This document shows positions 55,880 to 64,000 of a stretch of 64,000 bases of DNA, one piece after another. Source of the DNA: Planctomycetes bacterium UBA2386 (GTDB lineage Bacteria; Planctomycetota; UBA1135; UBA2386). The DNA lies in the NCBI GenBank assembly GCA_002343845.1, contig DDSQ01000172.1, positions 20,092-84,091 of the forward strand. Direction: 5' to 3'. The translations under genes were made by a program, and so were the position numbers. The notes beneath the pieces were generated by a model. It ran no database searches. It saw only the letters and a list, made by a program, of their open reading frames with translations, and was not told the origin of the DNA. Each line of letters begins with the position of its first letter. Within the stretch, counting starts at the first letter, position 1.

Positions 55880-56982
55880 TGCCCTCGCGCCCGGGTCCGC
55901 TCGTCGCCGTGATCTTCGCCGCGTCGGCACTGCCGGCGCAGACGTCGTGGCAGCTGCGCGGCGGCGACGCAACCGTGCGCATCGCGGGCGCCGCGGCCGC
56001 CGAACTGCGCGGGCCGCGCGACGTTCGCGACGGCCTGCCGGCTGGCGACTACGCCGTGCACTTCGGTGCCGATGCCGCCGGCAAGCCGGGTTCGCTCGCG
56101 TTTTCGGTGCCGGCCGGGTCGCGTGTGCAGCTCGCGAGCGACGCGGCTCCCGCGCTCGCGGCGCGGGCCGTTCCGCTCGACGGCGATGGTTGGCGTTCGT
56201 TGCCCGGCGCGATGGCGTTGCGCGTGACGGGCAGCGGTGACGACGGCGACTACCGCGTCGAGGTCGAGTTCGAGGGGGACGGTCCAGCGGGCGTCGTTGC
56301 GCGCTGCCGCGACGAAGAACGGTACTACGCCCTGCTGTTCGACGGTGTTGCCGGCGAAGTGCGGCTCGAACGGCGCCTCGGCCCCGACGCGCTCGTCATC
56401 GCACGCGCCGTCGTGGCGGCGACCGCACGCGGTGCGTCGCGCCGACTCGCGCTGCAAGCGCAGGGATTCCGGCTGCAGGCCTGGCTCGACGACGCGATCG
56501 TGCTGCAGGCATTCGACGGGGCGCTGACCGCCGGCCAGTTCGGTCTCGCGTGGCGCGGCAACGCGCCGGCGTGGGGCGCCATCCGGGTGGCGCCGCCAGC
56601 GACGCCGCGCTCGAGCGTGGCGTTGGTGGCTGGTCGCGGCGAGGCGATGCTGCACGCTGCCGTGGCGGTTCTGCCGGGACACCACGCCGTGCTCGAACTC
56701 GGCCTCGATCGCCCGCACGCCTTGGTGCCGCGCACGGGGAACGGCTGCGAAGTGGCGCTGCCGCTGCGCTCGGCGACGCCGCAGGTCCTGCTCGACGAAT
56801 GGCGAGGAACGGTCGGGCCGGGGCGAACGGAGGTCGAGGTTGGCGGGGCGCTTGCCGTTCCGGTGCGCTGGCCCGACGTGCCCGCACTTCGTGGCCAATC
56901 CGCGCTCGTGCGGCTGCTGCTCGTGTCGCCGGATGGCGAGGCGTGCGTGGGCAGCACGCCCGCCGTGCCGCTGCGGCTCTGA
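55879..56982 (+). CDS. Exported protein with LamG/concanavalin-like fold
   Basis: The protein has 367 residues with a signal peptide (PLVAVIFAASALPAQ). The middle (about 105-240) reads as a jelly-roll sheet: YRVEVEFEGDGPAGVVARC, RYYALLFDGVAGEVRLERR, FRLQAWLDDAIVLQAFDG, FGLAWRGNAPAWGAIRV, the typical pattern of LamG/3-keto-disaccharide-hydrolase-like domains. The C-terminus is a second beta region. A carbohydrate-related role is plausible but unproven. The ATG overlaps the exonuclease stop by one base. Confidence 0.62.
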   Translation: MPSRPGPLVAVIFAASALPAQTSWQLRGGDATVRIAGAAAAELRGPRDVRDGLPAGDYAVHFGADAAGKPGSLAFSVPAGSRVQLASDAAPALAARAVPLDGDGWRSLPGAMALRVTGSGDDGDYRVEVEFEGDGPAGVVARCRDEERYYALLFDGVAGEVRLERRLGPDALVIARAVVAATARGASRRLALQAQGFRLQAWLDDAIVLQAFDGALTAGQFGLAWRGNAPAWGAIRVAPPATPRSSVALVAGRGEAMLHAAVAVLPGHHAVLELGLDRPHALVPRTGNGCEVALPLRSATPQVLLDEWRGTVGPGRTEVEVGGALAVPVRWPDVPALRGQSALVRLLLVSPDGEACVGSTPAVPLRL

Positions 56983-57020
56983 CGCCGGGGGCGGCCGTTA
57001 CCGGCTCTGCCGTTCGCCAC

Positions 57021-57026
57021 TACAGT
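57021..57026 (+). promoter_or_regulatory. -10-like hexamer of the HEAT-repeat gene
   Basis: TACAGT lies nine bases before the ATG at 57036, with no ribosome-binding site between them. Confidence 0.35.
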
Positions 57027-57035
57027 GCGCTTGCC

Positions 57036-58955
57036 ATGATGCGTCCCTTGGCGAGTGCGTGCGTGCTGGTTCTGTCCGCGTCGCTGCCGGCCCACGGCGG
57101 CCAGTATCGGGGTTCAGGCACGCCAGGTGCCCCGCCGCCCGGTCGCGGCATCCCCGTCGGCCCGACCACGGGCGGTCCCGCGGCGCCGACGCCGGGCGTC
57201 GGCACGCCGAGCACCGGAGGGGCCTCGGTGTCGCCGGAAGAGGTCAGCTGGCAGGCGTGGTGGGAGCTCAACAAGGACCCGTTCGTGCAGCAGGACACGA
57301 GCGGTCGGCAAGGCCCGGTGACCGGCTCCGACGACTTCTACCTCGGCGTGCGTCGCTCCGAACCGGTCGTCGACACACTCGAGCCGACGGCCGCCGATCT
57401 CGTGGATCGAATCGTGCCAGGCCTCGCGGCGTTGATGACCAAGGAACGCAACCGCGACGTGCAGACGGCGTGCCTGATGGCGCTCGCCAAGATCGGTCGT
57501 GACGGGCCGGGCGTCGACCTGCAGCAAGAACTGCTCGCGCGGCTGCCGCGCGGCGATCAGGAGGTGCGCGAGACCGCGGTGCTCGCGCTCGGCGTCGCTG
57601 GTCGCAAGACAGCGATGCCGAAGCTGCTCGCCGTGCTCGGCGACACCGCCGAAGGCCGCAAGCTGTGCGCCCGCGACGACGTCGACCCCCGCACGCGCGC
57701 GTTCGCGGCGTATGCGGTCGGCGTGCTCGCGCGGTCCTTGGACGACGCCGCGGCTCGCCAGGAGGCGCACGACGGCCTGCTGGCGATCCTGCGCGACGAC
57801 GACCTGAAGAACCGCGACCTGCGCGTCGCGGCGGTGACCGGGCTCGGCTTGCTGAGCGATCCGGGGCAGGGGACGCAGCGACGCCTCGCCTGGCTGACCG
57901 TCGAGGAACTGCTCGCGTGGTACCAGCGGGACCGGGGTGCCGGTGACGAGGCCGTGCAATCGCACGCGCCGATCGCGATCGGACGGCTGCTCGGGCGCGG
58001 CGACTCGCAACTGCATCAGCGCTGCAAGCAGCACTTCGTCGGCGTGCTCTCGTCGTCGACCAAGCGCGGCAACTCGATCCTGCAGTCGGCAGCACTCGCC
58101 CTGGGCATGCTCGCCCTGCCGTCGGAGGAGTGCAGCGACGACGCAGCGGTCGAGAAGGCGCTGCAGGCGTACTTCGAGAACGGCGTCGACCGGCTCGCGC
58201 GCAGCCTGGCGGCGATGTCGTTGGGTCGCATCGGCGGTGCCGCGAACCGCACCTGGCTGCTCAGCGCCTACCAGCGCGCCAACAAGAACACCGAGCGGCC
58301 GTGGATCGCGCTGTCGCTGGGTCTGATCGCCGCGGAGGCTGCTCGCCGCGGCGAGAGCGACTCGATGCTCGCGACGATGCTGCTCGAGGACCTCGCGGCG
58401 GCCTCCCGTCCGGACGTCCAGGGCGCGCTGGCGGTGGCGATCGGCCTCACCCGGCACGCGAGCGCGTTGCCGGCGATGCAGCGGATGCTGCGCGACAGCG
58501 AACACCAGGAGGTGCTCGCGGGGCACTTGTGCGTCGGGATCGGTCTGCTCGGCGACCGCAGCGCGGCGCCGGCGTTGTCCGCGGTGCTCGAGCGCTCGCA
58601 GCGCCGGCCGTTCCTCTTGCTGCAGACGGCGGTCGCGCTCGGGTGCCTCGGCGACCGCGACGCGAACGAACGGCTGCTGGTGATGCTGCGCGCGAGCGAA
58701 AGCGTCGCCGTGGCGGCAGCGCTCGCCAACGCCATCGGCCGCATCGGCGACCGCCGCGCGATCGATCCGCTGCTGACGATGGCGAGTGACGAGGAGCTGC
58801 CGAAGCTCGCGCGTGCGTTCGTCGCGGCAGCGCTCGGTGGCATCGGCGACCGTTCGCCGCTGCCGTGGAACGCGCCGCTCAGCCGCGACGCCAATTGGGG
58901 CGCGCCGGTCGACACGTTGTCGAACGGCGCGACCGGCGTGCTCGACATCCTGTGA
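57036..58955 (+). CDS. Exported HEAT-repeat protein
   Basis: This 639-residue protein has a signal peptide (ASACVLVLSASLPAHGG) and a Gly/Pro-rich linker. From about residue 110 it is made of HEAT-like helical pairs: VQTACLMALAKIGRDG, VRETAVLALGVAGRKTAMP, LRVAAVTGLGLLSDP, ILQSAALALGMLALP, RSLAAMSLGRIGG, LLQTAVALGCLGDRDA, VAAALANAIGRIGDRRAI. HEAT solenoids bind other proteins. It does not contain an obvious enzymatic domain. It ends near a small GC hairpin (58962-58975) before the convergent cytochrome gene. Confidence 0.75.
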   Translation: MMRPLASACVLVLSASLPAHGGQYRGSGTPGAPPPGRGIPVGPTTGGPAAPTPGVGTPSTGGASVSPEEVSWQAWWELNKDPFVQQDTSGRQGPVTGSDDFYLGVRRSEPVVDTLEPTAADLVDRIVPGLAALMTKERNRDVQTACLMALAKIGRDGPGVDLQQELLARLPRGDQEVRETAVLALGVAGRKTAMPKLLAVLGDTAEGRKLCARDDVDPRTRAFAAYAVGVLARSLDDAAARQEAHDGLLAILRDDDLKNRDLRVAAVTGLGLLSDPGQGTQRRLAWLTVEELLAWYQRDRGAGDEAVQSHAPIAIGRLLGRGDSQLHQRCKQHFVGVLSSSTKRGNSILQSAALALGMLALPSEECSDDAAVEKALQAYFENGVDRLARSLAAMSLGRIGGAANRTWLLSAYQRANKNTERPWIALSLGLIAAEAARRGESDSMLATMLLEDLAAASRPDVQGALAVAIGLTRHASALPAMQRMLRDSEHQEVLAGHLCVGIGLLGDRSAAPALSAVLERSQRRPFLLLQTAVALGCLGDRDANERLLVMLRASESVAVAAALANAIGRIGDRRAIDPLLTMASDEELPKLARAFVAAALGGIGDRSPLPWNAPLSRDANWGAPVDTLSNGATGVLDIL

Positions 58956-58961
58956 ACGGCC

Positions 58962-58975
58962 GCGGCGCGCGCCGC
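58962..58975. terminator. Short hairpin between HEAT and cytochrome genes
   Basis: A 5-bp stem GCGGC/GCCGC with loop GCGC between convergent stops. There is no T-tract, and the evidence is weak. Confidence 0.3.
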
Positions 58976-58979
58976 TCGA

Positions 58980-61310
58980 TCAGAGGGCGCGCAAGTCGAA
59001 CGCGTCGCTCATCGCGGCGAGGCCGTTGACCGGCGCCGGGGTGATGAACACCGACTGGAAGCGCACCAGCGAGCCGGCGAACCCGGCGGGCATCGTGAAG
59101 CTGAACGTCATGCCGGTCGCGTTCACGCCACCGATCAGCAGTTCGCCATCGGCGTGGTCGAGGTGCAGCCCCGCGAAGCCGAGGTTGATCGGCGGGGCCA
59201 GCGGAGTGTGCGTCTGGAAGAACAGGGCGCCCAGGTGCGCGGCGTGCGTGTTCAGCGGGCTCGTGACCTTGAGGGTCACCAGATCGCCGGCGCGCACGTC
59301 CTTGCCGCACGTCGCGTCCGGAGTGGCGCCGTTCACGGACGTCTGCAGCACGAGGTCCTCGTTCGTGCCGGGCAGGCGGCACCAGCGTGCCGTCGTCATG
59401 ACCTCGGGTGCGCTGCCGCCGGTGTTGCGGTAGGCGTCGAACAGCTCCTGACCCGCCGTCGCGAGGAACGGGCTGGTGCCCGGGTTCGCGAGCCGCAGGA
59501 ACTGGATGTACTCCCAGCTCGAGGTCTGGTAGAGCAACTCGACGTCGGCGCGCGTGGCGCCGACCGGCGGCGACAGCGGCACGACGTCGAAGTGGTCGTA
59601 GACGCCGTTCGCGGGCGGGTTGCCGTACTGCGTCGCCGGCACCGGCAGCGCGTTGCGCGTGGTCAGGGTCGCCCGGCTGCTCCCGTAGGCGGGGATGCGG
59701 TTGTCGGCGAGGATCTTGTTGTTCAGGACGAAGTGGAAGGTCTCGTGTGCCGACCCTGGCGGCATCGACGCGAGCTGGATCAGCGTCATCGTCACGTTGC
59801 CGGTCACGCGATCGAACGAAAGCGGCAACGTCGCCGGCACGCCGAGCAGCAGCAGCTGCAGCGCCCAGTCCTGCGTGATGCCGAGCTTGGTCTGCCAGAT
59901 GTGCGCGTTCGGGTCGGTGATCGAGCTGACCGTGTAGTTCTGGCCGTTGACCGTGGTGGTGAAGCTGCCGTAGGAGCCGTCCTCGCGGAGCAGTTGGTTC
60001 TGTTCGTTGCGCCAGCGCGTGCGCAGCCACATGCGGCGGCCTTCGGGATAGCCGGTGATCAGCTTGTGGCCCGTGAGATTGGTCACGCGCAGCGTGTTGT
60101 TCGTGATGTCGAGAGCGCCGGCGCGCTGCAGCGTGGCGCGGGCGCGCAGCACGCCGCGGTCCATCGCTGCGATCATCGTCGGCGTCAGGCCGGCACCGAG
60201 GCGCAGCAGGCTCGGCGTCTGGTTGTCGAGCCACTGGATGGCTTTCGGCACCCAGGTGTTGCCGCCGGTCAGGTCGTGGTTCGGCAGGTCGTAGCGCAGC
60301 GGCGAGATGCCGAACGCCGTGCCTTCGCCTACCACCGGCTCCATGTGGCAGCTCTGGCAGGTGAAGAAGCGCGTCGTGCCGTCCTCATGGTCGCCGTTGT
60401 TGCCGGCGAGCAGCGCCTGGTCGCGCGCGCGCTTGATCGCGCCGCGCTTGATGTCGGCGGGCAGCGACGCGTACGCGCTGACCGGCGTCGTCGAAAGCGA
60501 GCTCGCGACGTGCTCGCTGAAGGTGCGCTCGACGACACCGTACGTGTAGGGCGCGTTCTTGAACGCCGCCTTGCCGGTCACCGGTGAGCCGGCGATGCCG
60601 CTGAACTGGCCGGGCGGGAGCGGGGTCAGCGCGCCGTTGCCCGTTGCGAGGTCGCCGGTAACCGGGTTGCTGACGTCGTGGCACGTGCCGCACAGGTTCG
60701 ACGAGCGGTGGAACAACGACTGCGCCCACGAGTGGCCGGCCGCGGGGGCTTGGTAGGGTCCGTAGCGGGTCTGGTCGCCGGCGAGCACCTGCATGCCGCT
60801 GCCGTACCAGCCCTCTGGCGGCGTGCCGCCGTTGTTCGCGAGGTACGGCGCGAACTGCTGGCCGGGGTACTCGAGCCCGCTCGGGTCGACCATGTTGTGG
60901 CAGATCGAGCACTCGACGCCGTTGTGGTCCTGCAACGGGTCGAGGCCCGAGCCATCGGAGAGGTTCGCGCGTCCCTCGTGCCAGCCGCGCGGCGAGTGGC
61001 AGCGGATGCAGTAGTTGCCGGAACCCGGGAAGTCGCCTTCGGCGACGGCGAGCGCGGCCCAGAACACCGGATCGCGGCCAGCCTGCGCCATCATGCTGCC
61101 CATCCAGTTCTCGACGGGCTCGACCGCCGGGTCGTAGTAGCCGTGGCACCCGTCGCACGAGTTGACGCCGCCCATCAACGCCGCCTGGTACGGCTGGGTG
61201 CCGGGCTGTTGGATGTCGGTCGGTGGCGCGAAGACCGGGCCGGTATTGGCGAGCAGCACGGCGAGGGTTGCGGCGCCGAGCAGGGTCGAGGACGTATTGA
61301 CGAAGCGCAT
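58980..61310 (-). CDS. Exported pentaheme cytochrome c-like protein
   Basis: The protein has 776 residues with a signal peptide or anchor (LLGAATLAVLLANTGPVFA). Five CxxCH heme motifs are visible: CDGCH (about residue 52), CIRCH (about 101), CSICH, CGTCH and CQSCH, all in the first 330 residues. The remaining 440 residues have no heme motif and look beta-rich. The protein probably moves electrons in the periplasm. No quinol oxidase or reductase gene is nearby. The S46 peptidase gene is upstream on the same strand. Confidence 0.8.
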   Translation of the reverse strand: MRFVNTSSTLLGAATLAVLLANTGPVFAPPTDIQQPGTQPYQAALMGGVNSCDGCHGYYDPAVEPVENWMGSMMAQAGRDPVFWAALAVAEGDFPGSGNYCIRCHSPRGWHEGRANLSDGSGLDPLQDHNGVECSICHNMVDPSGLEYPGQQFAPYLANNGGTPPEGWYGSGMQVLAGDQTRYGPYQAPAAGHSWAQSLFHRSSNLCGTCHDVSNPVTGDLATGNGALTPLPPGQFSGIAGSPVTGKAAFKNAPYTYGVVERTFSEHVASSLSTTPVSAYASLPADIKRGAIKRARDQALLAGNNGDHEDGTTRFFTCQSCHMEPVVGEGTAFGISPLRYDLPNHDLTGGNTWVPKAIQWLDNQTPSLLRLGAGLTPTMIAAMDRGVLRARATLQRAGALDITNNTLRVTNLTGHKLITGYPEGRRMWLRTRWRNEQNQLLREDGSYGSFTTTVNGQNYTVSSITDPNAHIWQTKLGITQDWALQLLLLGVPATLPLSFDRVTGNVTMTLIQLASMPPGSAHETFHFVLNNKILADNRIPAYGSSRATLTTRNALPVPATQYGNPPANGVYDHFDVVPLSPPVGATRADVELLYQTSSWEYIQFLRLANPGTSPFLATAGQELFDAYRNTGGSAPEVMTTARWCRLPGTNEDLVLQTSVNGATPDATCGKDVRAGDLVTLKVTSPLNTHAAHLGALFFQTHTPLAPPINLGFAGLHLDHADGELLIGGVNATGMTFSFTMPAGFAGSLVRFQSVFITPAPVNGLAAMSDAFDLRAL

Positions 61311-61462
61311 CGGGACGGCGGTTGGCTTGGCGGGAGGCCTCGACAGCCTACGTCATGCGTCCAGTGACGCCAGCCCTGCCGTCGCAGCCGCCGATGCCAT
61401 CGCTCGCAAGACGATACGCTGCACGGTCATCGCCGTCCGCGACGTCGCAAGTCGGCGTCCGG

Positions 61463-63538
61463 TCACTTCGCGGGCAGCAACTCGTCGACGACCCGCTGCA
61501 TGCCGTAGACGTGCTGTAGCGCCTGCACGATCGCGTCGGTGTGCACGCTGACGGCGCGGGCGCGCTGCTGCGTGTAGTAGAAGTCGTTCGGCAGCGACTC
61601 GATGTTGCCGTCGAAGATCAGCCCGACGACGCGCAGGTCCTTGTCGACCACGCACGAACCGGAATTGCCGCCGACGATGTCGTTCGTGCTCGCGAAGCAG
61701 ACGCGCTTCTTCTTGTCGATCTTCGACTCGGCATCGAGCCACACCTGCGGGACGTCGAACGGGTAGGTGTTGCCGAACTCGACGCCGCGCGCGAACAGGC
61801 CGTAGAGCGTCGTCGCCCACGGGGCCTTCGTGCCGTTGTAGTCGTAGCCCTGCACGCGGCCGTCGGAGAAGCGCAGCGTCATCGTCGCGTCGGGGCTGAC
61901 GTTGGTGCCGTAGACCGCGTGCAGCGCCTGGCCGAGCAATGTGCCCTGCGCGGCGAGAGCGTCGCTCGACGCCTTGTCCTCACGCTGCGCGTCGCGCATC
62001 CGCGGGTAGAGAGCGCGTGCGGCGACGATGCCCACGTCGTCGCTCGTGGCGAAGCGCTGCGCGGCGTCATCCGCCGTCATCAGTTCGCGGGTGAAGCGTC
62101 CCTTGCCGAGCCCGCTCTTGCCGAGCGCCTGCAATGCGGCATTCCAGTCGATGCCGTCTGCTCCCGCATGCGCGCCGCCGACCGCGACCAGGAACGGATC
62201 GTCTGCCGGCAGCCACCGGCTCGCGCGCACGAAGTGGTCGACCAGCAGCGCCTGCGTGATCGCGTTGCCGCCGATCTGCAGCGCCATGGCTTCCTCCTTC
62301 GCGCTCGCTCGTTCGGCCTCGGGCAGGTTCTCGTCGAAGGACTTGGCGAGCAGCACGCCGCGCTCGAGCACGCTCGAATAGCCGGGCGCGTAGAAGGCGA
62401 CCTTCGGCTGGACCGCGCGCCGGCGCGCCGCGAGTTCGGCGAGCCGATCCCAGATCGCGCCGAAGCGCTGCTGCAGTTCGGGGTTGCCGGCCACGGCGGC
62501 GCGGAAGTGCGCCTCGTGCGCGCGCTTCTTGCCGAGCAGCGCTTCGTCGCGCAGGCCACCGAGCATGCCGGAGATCGCCTTGTAGCTGTTCTCCCAGCTC
62601 AGCAGGATGGTCAGCAGCCCCGGGTTGCCCTTCGTGAACGGCCGCAGGATCGCCATGCTGCTCTCGAGTTGCTGCACGACGAGCGGGTACTCGACGTCGC
62701 GCTGCACTTCGAGCTGCGCCACCGTCAACTGGCGGTTGGTGTTGCCGGGATTGCCCGGCACGAACACCAGGTCGTTCTCCTGCGCCCCGGTCGCGCGCCA
62801 GCGGAAGTAGTGCGCGGTGGTGTCGGCGGGTTTGTCGTTCTCGTAGGCGCGCAGGAATGCGAAGTCGATGCTCCAGCGCGGGTAGGTGAAGTTGTCGGGA
62901 TCGCCGCCGAAGTGCGCGGTCTGCAGGTGCGGCGCGACGACCAGGCGAATGTCGGAGTAGACGCGGTAGCGATAGAGCTGGTGGACGGCGCCCTGGTAGA
63001 GCGCGACGACCTGGTGCATCGAGCCGGGATGCGCTTCGTCGGCAGCCTTCACGATCGCGTCGATGGCGGCCTGCTTCGCCGTCGCCGCTGCCTCGTCACC
63101 GGCCGAGCTGTCGATGCCCGCGGCGACCTTGGCCGTGACGTCTTCCTGCGCGACGAGCTGGTGCACCGTGAGCCCCGGGATCGCGACTTCGTCGGCCAGC
63201 GCCGTCGCGGCGAAGCCGTTGGCGACCCAGTACTTGTCGCCCTGGATGGTGGCGATCTGGTCCCGGACGCAGTGGTGGTTGGTCATGATCAACCCCTGCG
63301 GCGACACGAACGACGCCGAGCACCACGGGTTCTCGCGCTCGCCGAGCCGCAAGGCGCCGAGCCGCAGCGTGTCGAGCCACTTCTGGTCGGGCTGGAACCC
63401 GTACTCCTGCTGCAGGTAGGCGAGCGGCGGGTTCTCGAACGTCCACATCTTGCCGAGCGCGAGATGGTCGACGGTGCCCTGCGCCAGGGCCGGGGCGGCG
63501 AGCAACAGCGAGAGGATCGGGATGTGCAGTCGGTGCAT
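61463..63538 (-). CDS. S46-family serine peptidase
   Basis: This 691-residue protein has a signal peptide (ILSLLLAAPALAQ). It matches the dipeptidyl-peptidase 7/11 (S46) family: catalytic His in MTNHHCVRDQI, Asp in HFGGDPDNFTYPRW, and Ser in DIVGGNSGSCVVD. S46 enzymes release dipeptides from the N-terminus of peptides in the periplasm or at the surface, and they do not exist in eukaryotes. The start is set by MHRLHIPILSLL. The length fits the family. It lies upstream of the cytochrome gene on the same strand, 152 bases away. Confidence 0.88.
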   Translation of the reverse strand: MHRLHIPILSLLLAAPALAQGTVDHLALGKMWTFENPPLAYLQQEYGFQPDQKWLDTLRLGALRLGERENPWCSASFVSPQGLIMTNHHCVRDQIATIQGDKYWVANGFAATALADEVAIPGLTVHQLVAQEDVTAKVAAGIDSSAGDEAAATAKQAAIDAIVKAADEAHPGSMHQVVALYQGAVHQLYRYRVYSDIRLVVAPHLQTAHFGGDPDNFTYPRWSIDFAFLRAYENDKPADTTAHYFRWRATGAQENDLVFVPGNPGNTNRQLTVAQLEVQRDVEYPLVVQQLESSMAILRPFTKGNPGLLTILLSWENSYKAISGMLGGLRDEALLGKKRAHEAHFRAAVAGNPELQQRFGAIWDRLAELAARRRAVQPKVAFYAPGYSSVLERGVLLAKSFDENLPEAERASAKEEAMALQIGGNAITQALLVDHFVRASRWLPADDPFLVAVGGAHAGADGIDWNAALQALGKSGLGKGRFTRELMTADDAAQRFATSDDVGIVAARALYPRMRDAQREDKASSDALAAQGTLLGQALHAVYGTNVSPDATMTLRFSDGRVQGYDYNGTKAPWATTLYGLFARGVEFGNTYPFDVPQVWLDAESKIDKKKRVCFASTNDIVGGNSGSCVVDKDLRVVGLIFDGNIESLPNDFYYTQQRARAVSVHTDAIVQALQHVYGMQRVVDELLPAK

Positions 63539-63612
63539 GCGGGTCGGTTCCGGGTTCGGGCGCGGCAATCTACGGACCTCGCGCGGCAGCGGACAGGCCG
63601 AGCGGAGAAAGC

Positions 63613-64000
63613 TCAGGCCGGCGTCGTCGCGTCGAGCCGCACGACGACTTCGACGTGCTCGGTGTGCGGGAACAGGTCGCACAGCCGCGCGGCGGTGACC
63701 CGGTAGCCGCTCGCGCAGAGCACCGCGAGGTCGCGCGCCAGCGAATCGGCGGCGCAGGCGACGTAGAGGATGCGCCGTGCGCGCGAAGCCAGCGCGCGGA
63801 CCACGCCCTTCTCGCCGAGCCCGCTGCGCGGCGGATCGACGACGAGCAGGTCCGGCTGGTCGGGCAGCTTCGCGCTGGCGAACGGCGAGTGGACCACGGC
63901 CACCTGCGGCAGCCCGTTCGCCTTCCGGTTGTGCTCGGCGTCGCGGCAGGCGGAGTCGCCCTCCTCGACCAGCGTGACTTCCGCGGCGCCGGCCTTCGCC
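63613..64000 (-). CDS. RNA m5U methyltransferase, C-terminal part
   Basis: The gene runs off the right edge, so only the last 128 residues are seen. VVDPPRSGLGEKG is the DPPRxG motif and YVACAADSLARDLAVL carries the catalytic Cys of TrmA/RlmD-type uracil-5 methyltransferases. EVTLVEEGDSACRDAEHN is the SAM-binding edge of the Rossmann fold. The reaction methylates a uridine in tRNA or 23S rRNA. Which of the two is not visible without the N-terminus and any iron-sulfur motif. Confidence 0.82.
   Translation of the reverse strand, partial: AKAGAAEVTLVEEGDSACRDAEHNRKANGLPQVAVVHSPFASAKLPDQPDLLVVDPPRSGLGEKGVVRALASRARRILYVACAADSLARDLAVLCASGYRVTAARLCDLFPHTEHVEVVVRLDATTPA

Overview
The window is very GC-rich, gene-dense DNA from a diderm bacterium. 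The best fit is a member of the Planctomycetota, probably from a marine or uncultured lineage. This is inferred from an LptA/LptD-type outer-membrane assembly pair, many secreted proteins with short signal peptides, a C-terminal beta-rich domain recurring on unrelated exported proteins, HEAT, FG-GAP, kelch-like and von Willebrand A exported proteins, a long-insert signal peptidase I, and very few Shine-Dalgarno sequences. No rRNA, tRNA, insertion sequence, prophage or CRISPR array was seen.

Layout. 1-5300: LptA-like (partial) and LptD-like genes, a DUF481 outer-membrane protein and a FUN14-type membrane protein. 5400-16500: mostly core metabolism, with a sugar isomerase-like protein, an HPt phosphotransfer protein, an isopropylmalate synthase-like enzyme, aspartate kinase overlapping signal peptidase I, a class IV aminotransferase divergent from purF, and several unknowns. 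16500-20000: a polyprenol-phosphate mannosyltransferase-like enzyme and two exported-protein genes, each cut by one in-frame stop. The second is an FG-GAP protein whose UGA is followed by a hairpin that fits the bacterial SECIS pattern. 20000-21800: a hipBA toxin-antitoxin module with nested inverted repeats upstream. 21800-30200: pyrE, a MobA-like/nitroreductase fusion, a kelch-like repeat protein, a membrane glycosyltransferase, an ABC-F ATPase, a YjbR protein and a phosphate-binding-like lipoprotein. 30500-34000: a vitamin B6 operon (MocR/PdxR-type regulator, pdxS, pdxT, GNAT acetyltransferase) with a palindromic promoter. 34200-40100: an oxidoreductase and four other genes, three of them for exported proteins. 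40100-44200: a shikimate-pathway cluster aroB, aroA-aroK fusion, aroC. 44300-49100: an SGNH hydrolase with inserted TPR repeats, a hydroxyacyl-CoA dehydrogenase/enoyl-CoA hydratase fusion and a phytanoyl-CoA dioxygenase-like protein. 49160-50200: a second toxin-antitoxin pair (ribbon-helix-helix antitoxin, nucleotidyltransferase toxin) with a clear operator-promoter. 50300-64000: mainly exported proteins (beta-lactamase-fold hydrolase, lipoprotein, HEAT protein, pentaheme cytochrome, S46 peptidase), an exonuclease, and the 3' end of an RNA m5U methyltransferase gene.

Functional links. Three biosynthetic units can be read directly: aroB-aroAK-aroC for chorismate, pdxR-pdxST for pyridoxal phosphate, and purF and pyrE as single nucleotide-synthesis genes. 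The exported proteins form a second theme, and signal peptidase I and the Lpt-like genes belong to the same envelope biology. Several genes have a TAnnnT hexamer 7-11 nt before the start codon and no ribosome-binding site, which suggests leaderless mRNAs.

The most interesting signal is the possible selenocysteine codon at 18951-18953. A neighbouring gene carries an in-frame UAG, so assembly error or gene decay must be ruled out first.
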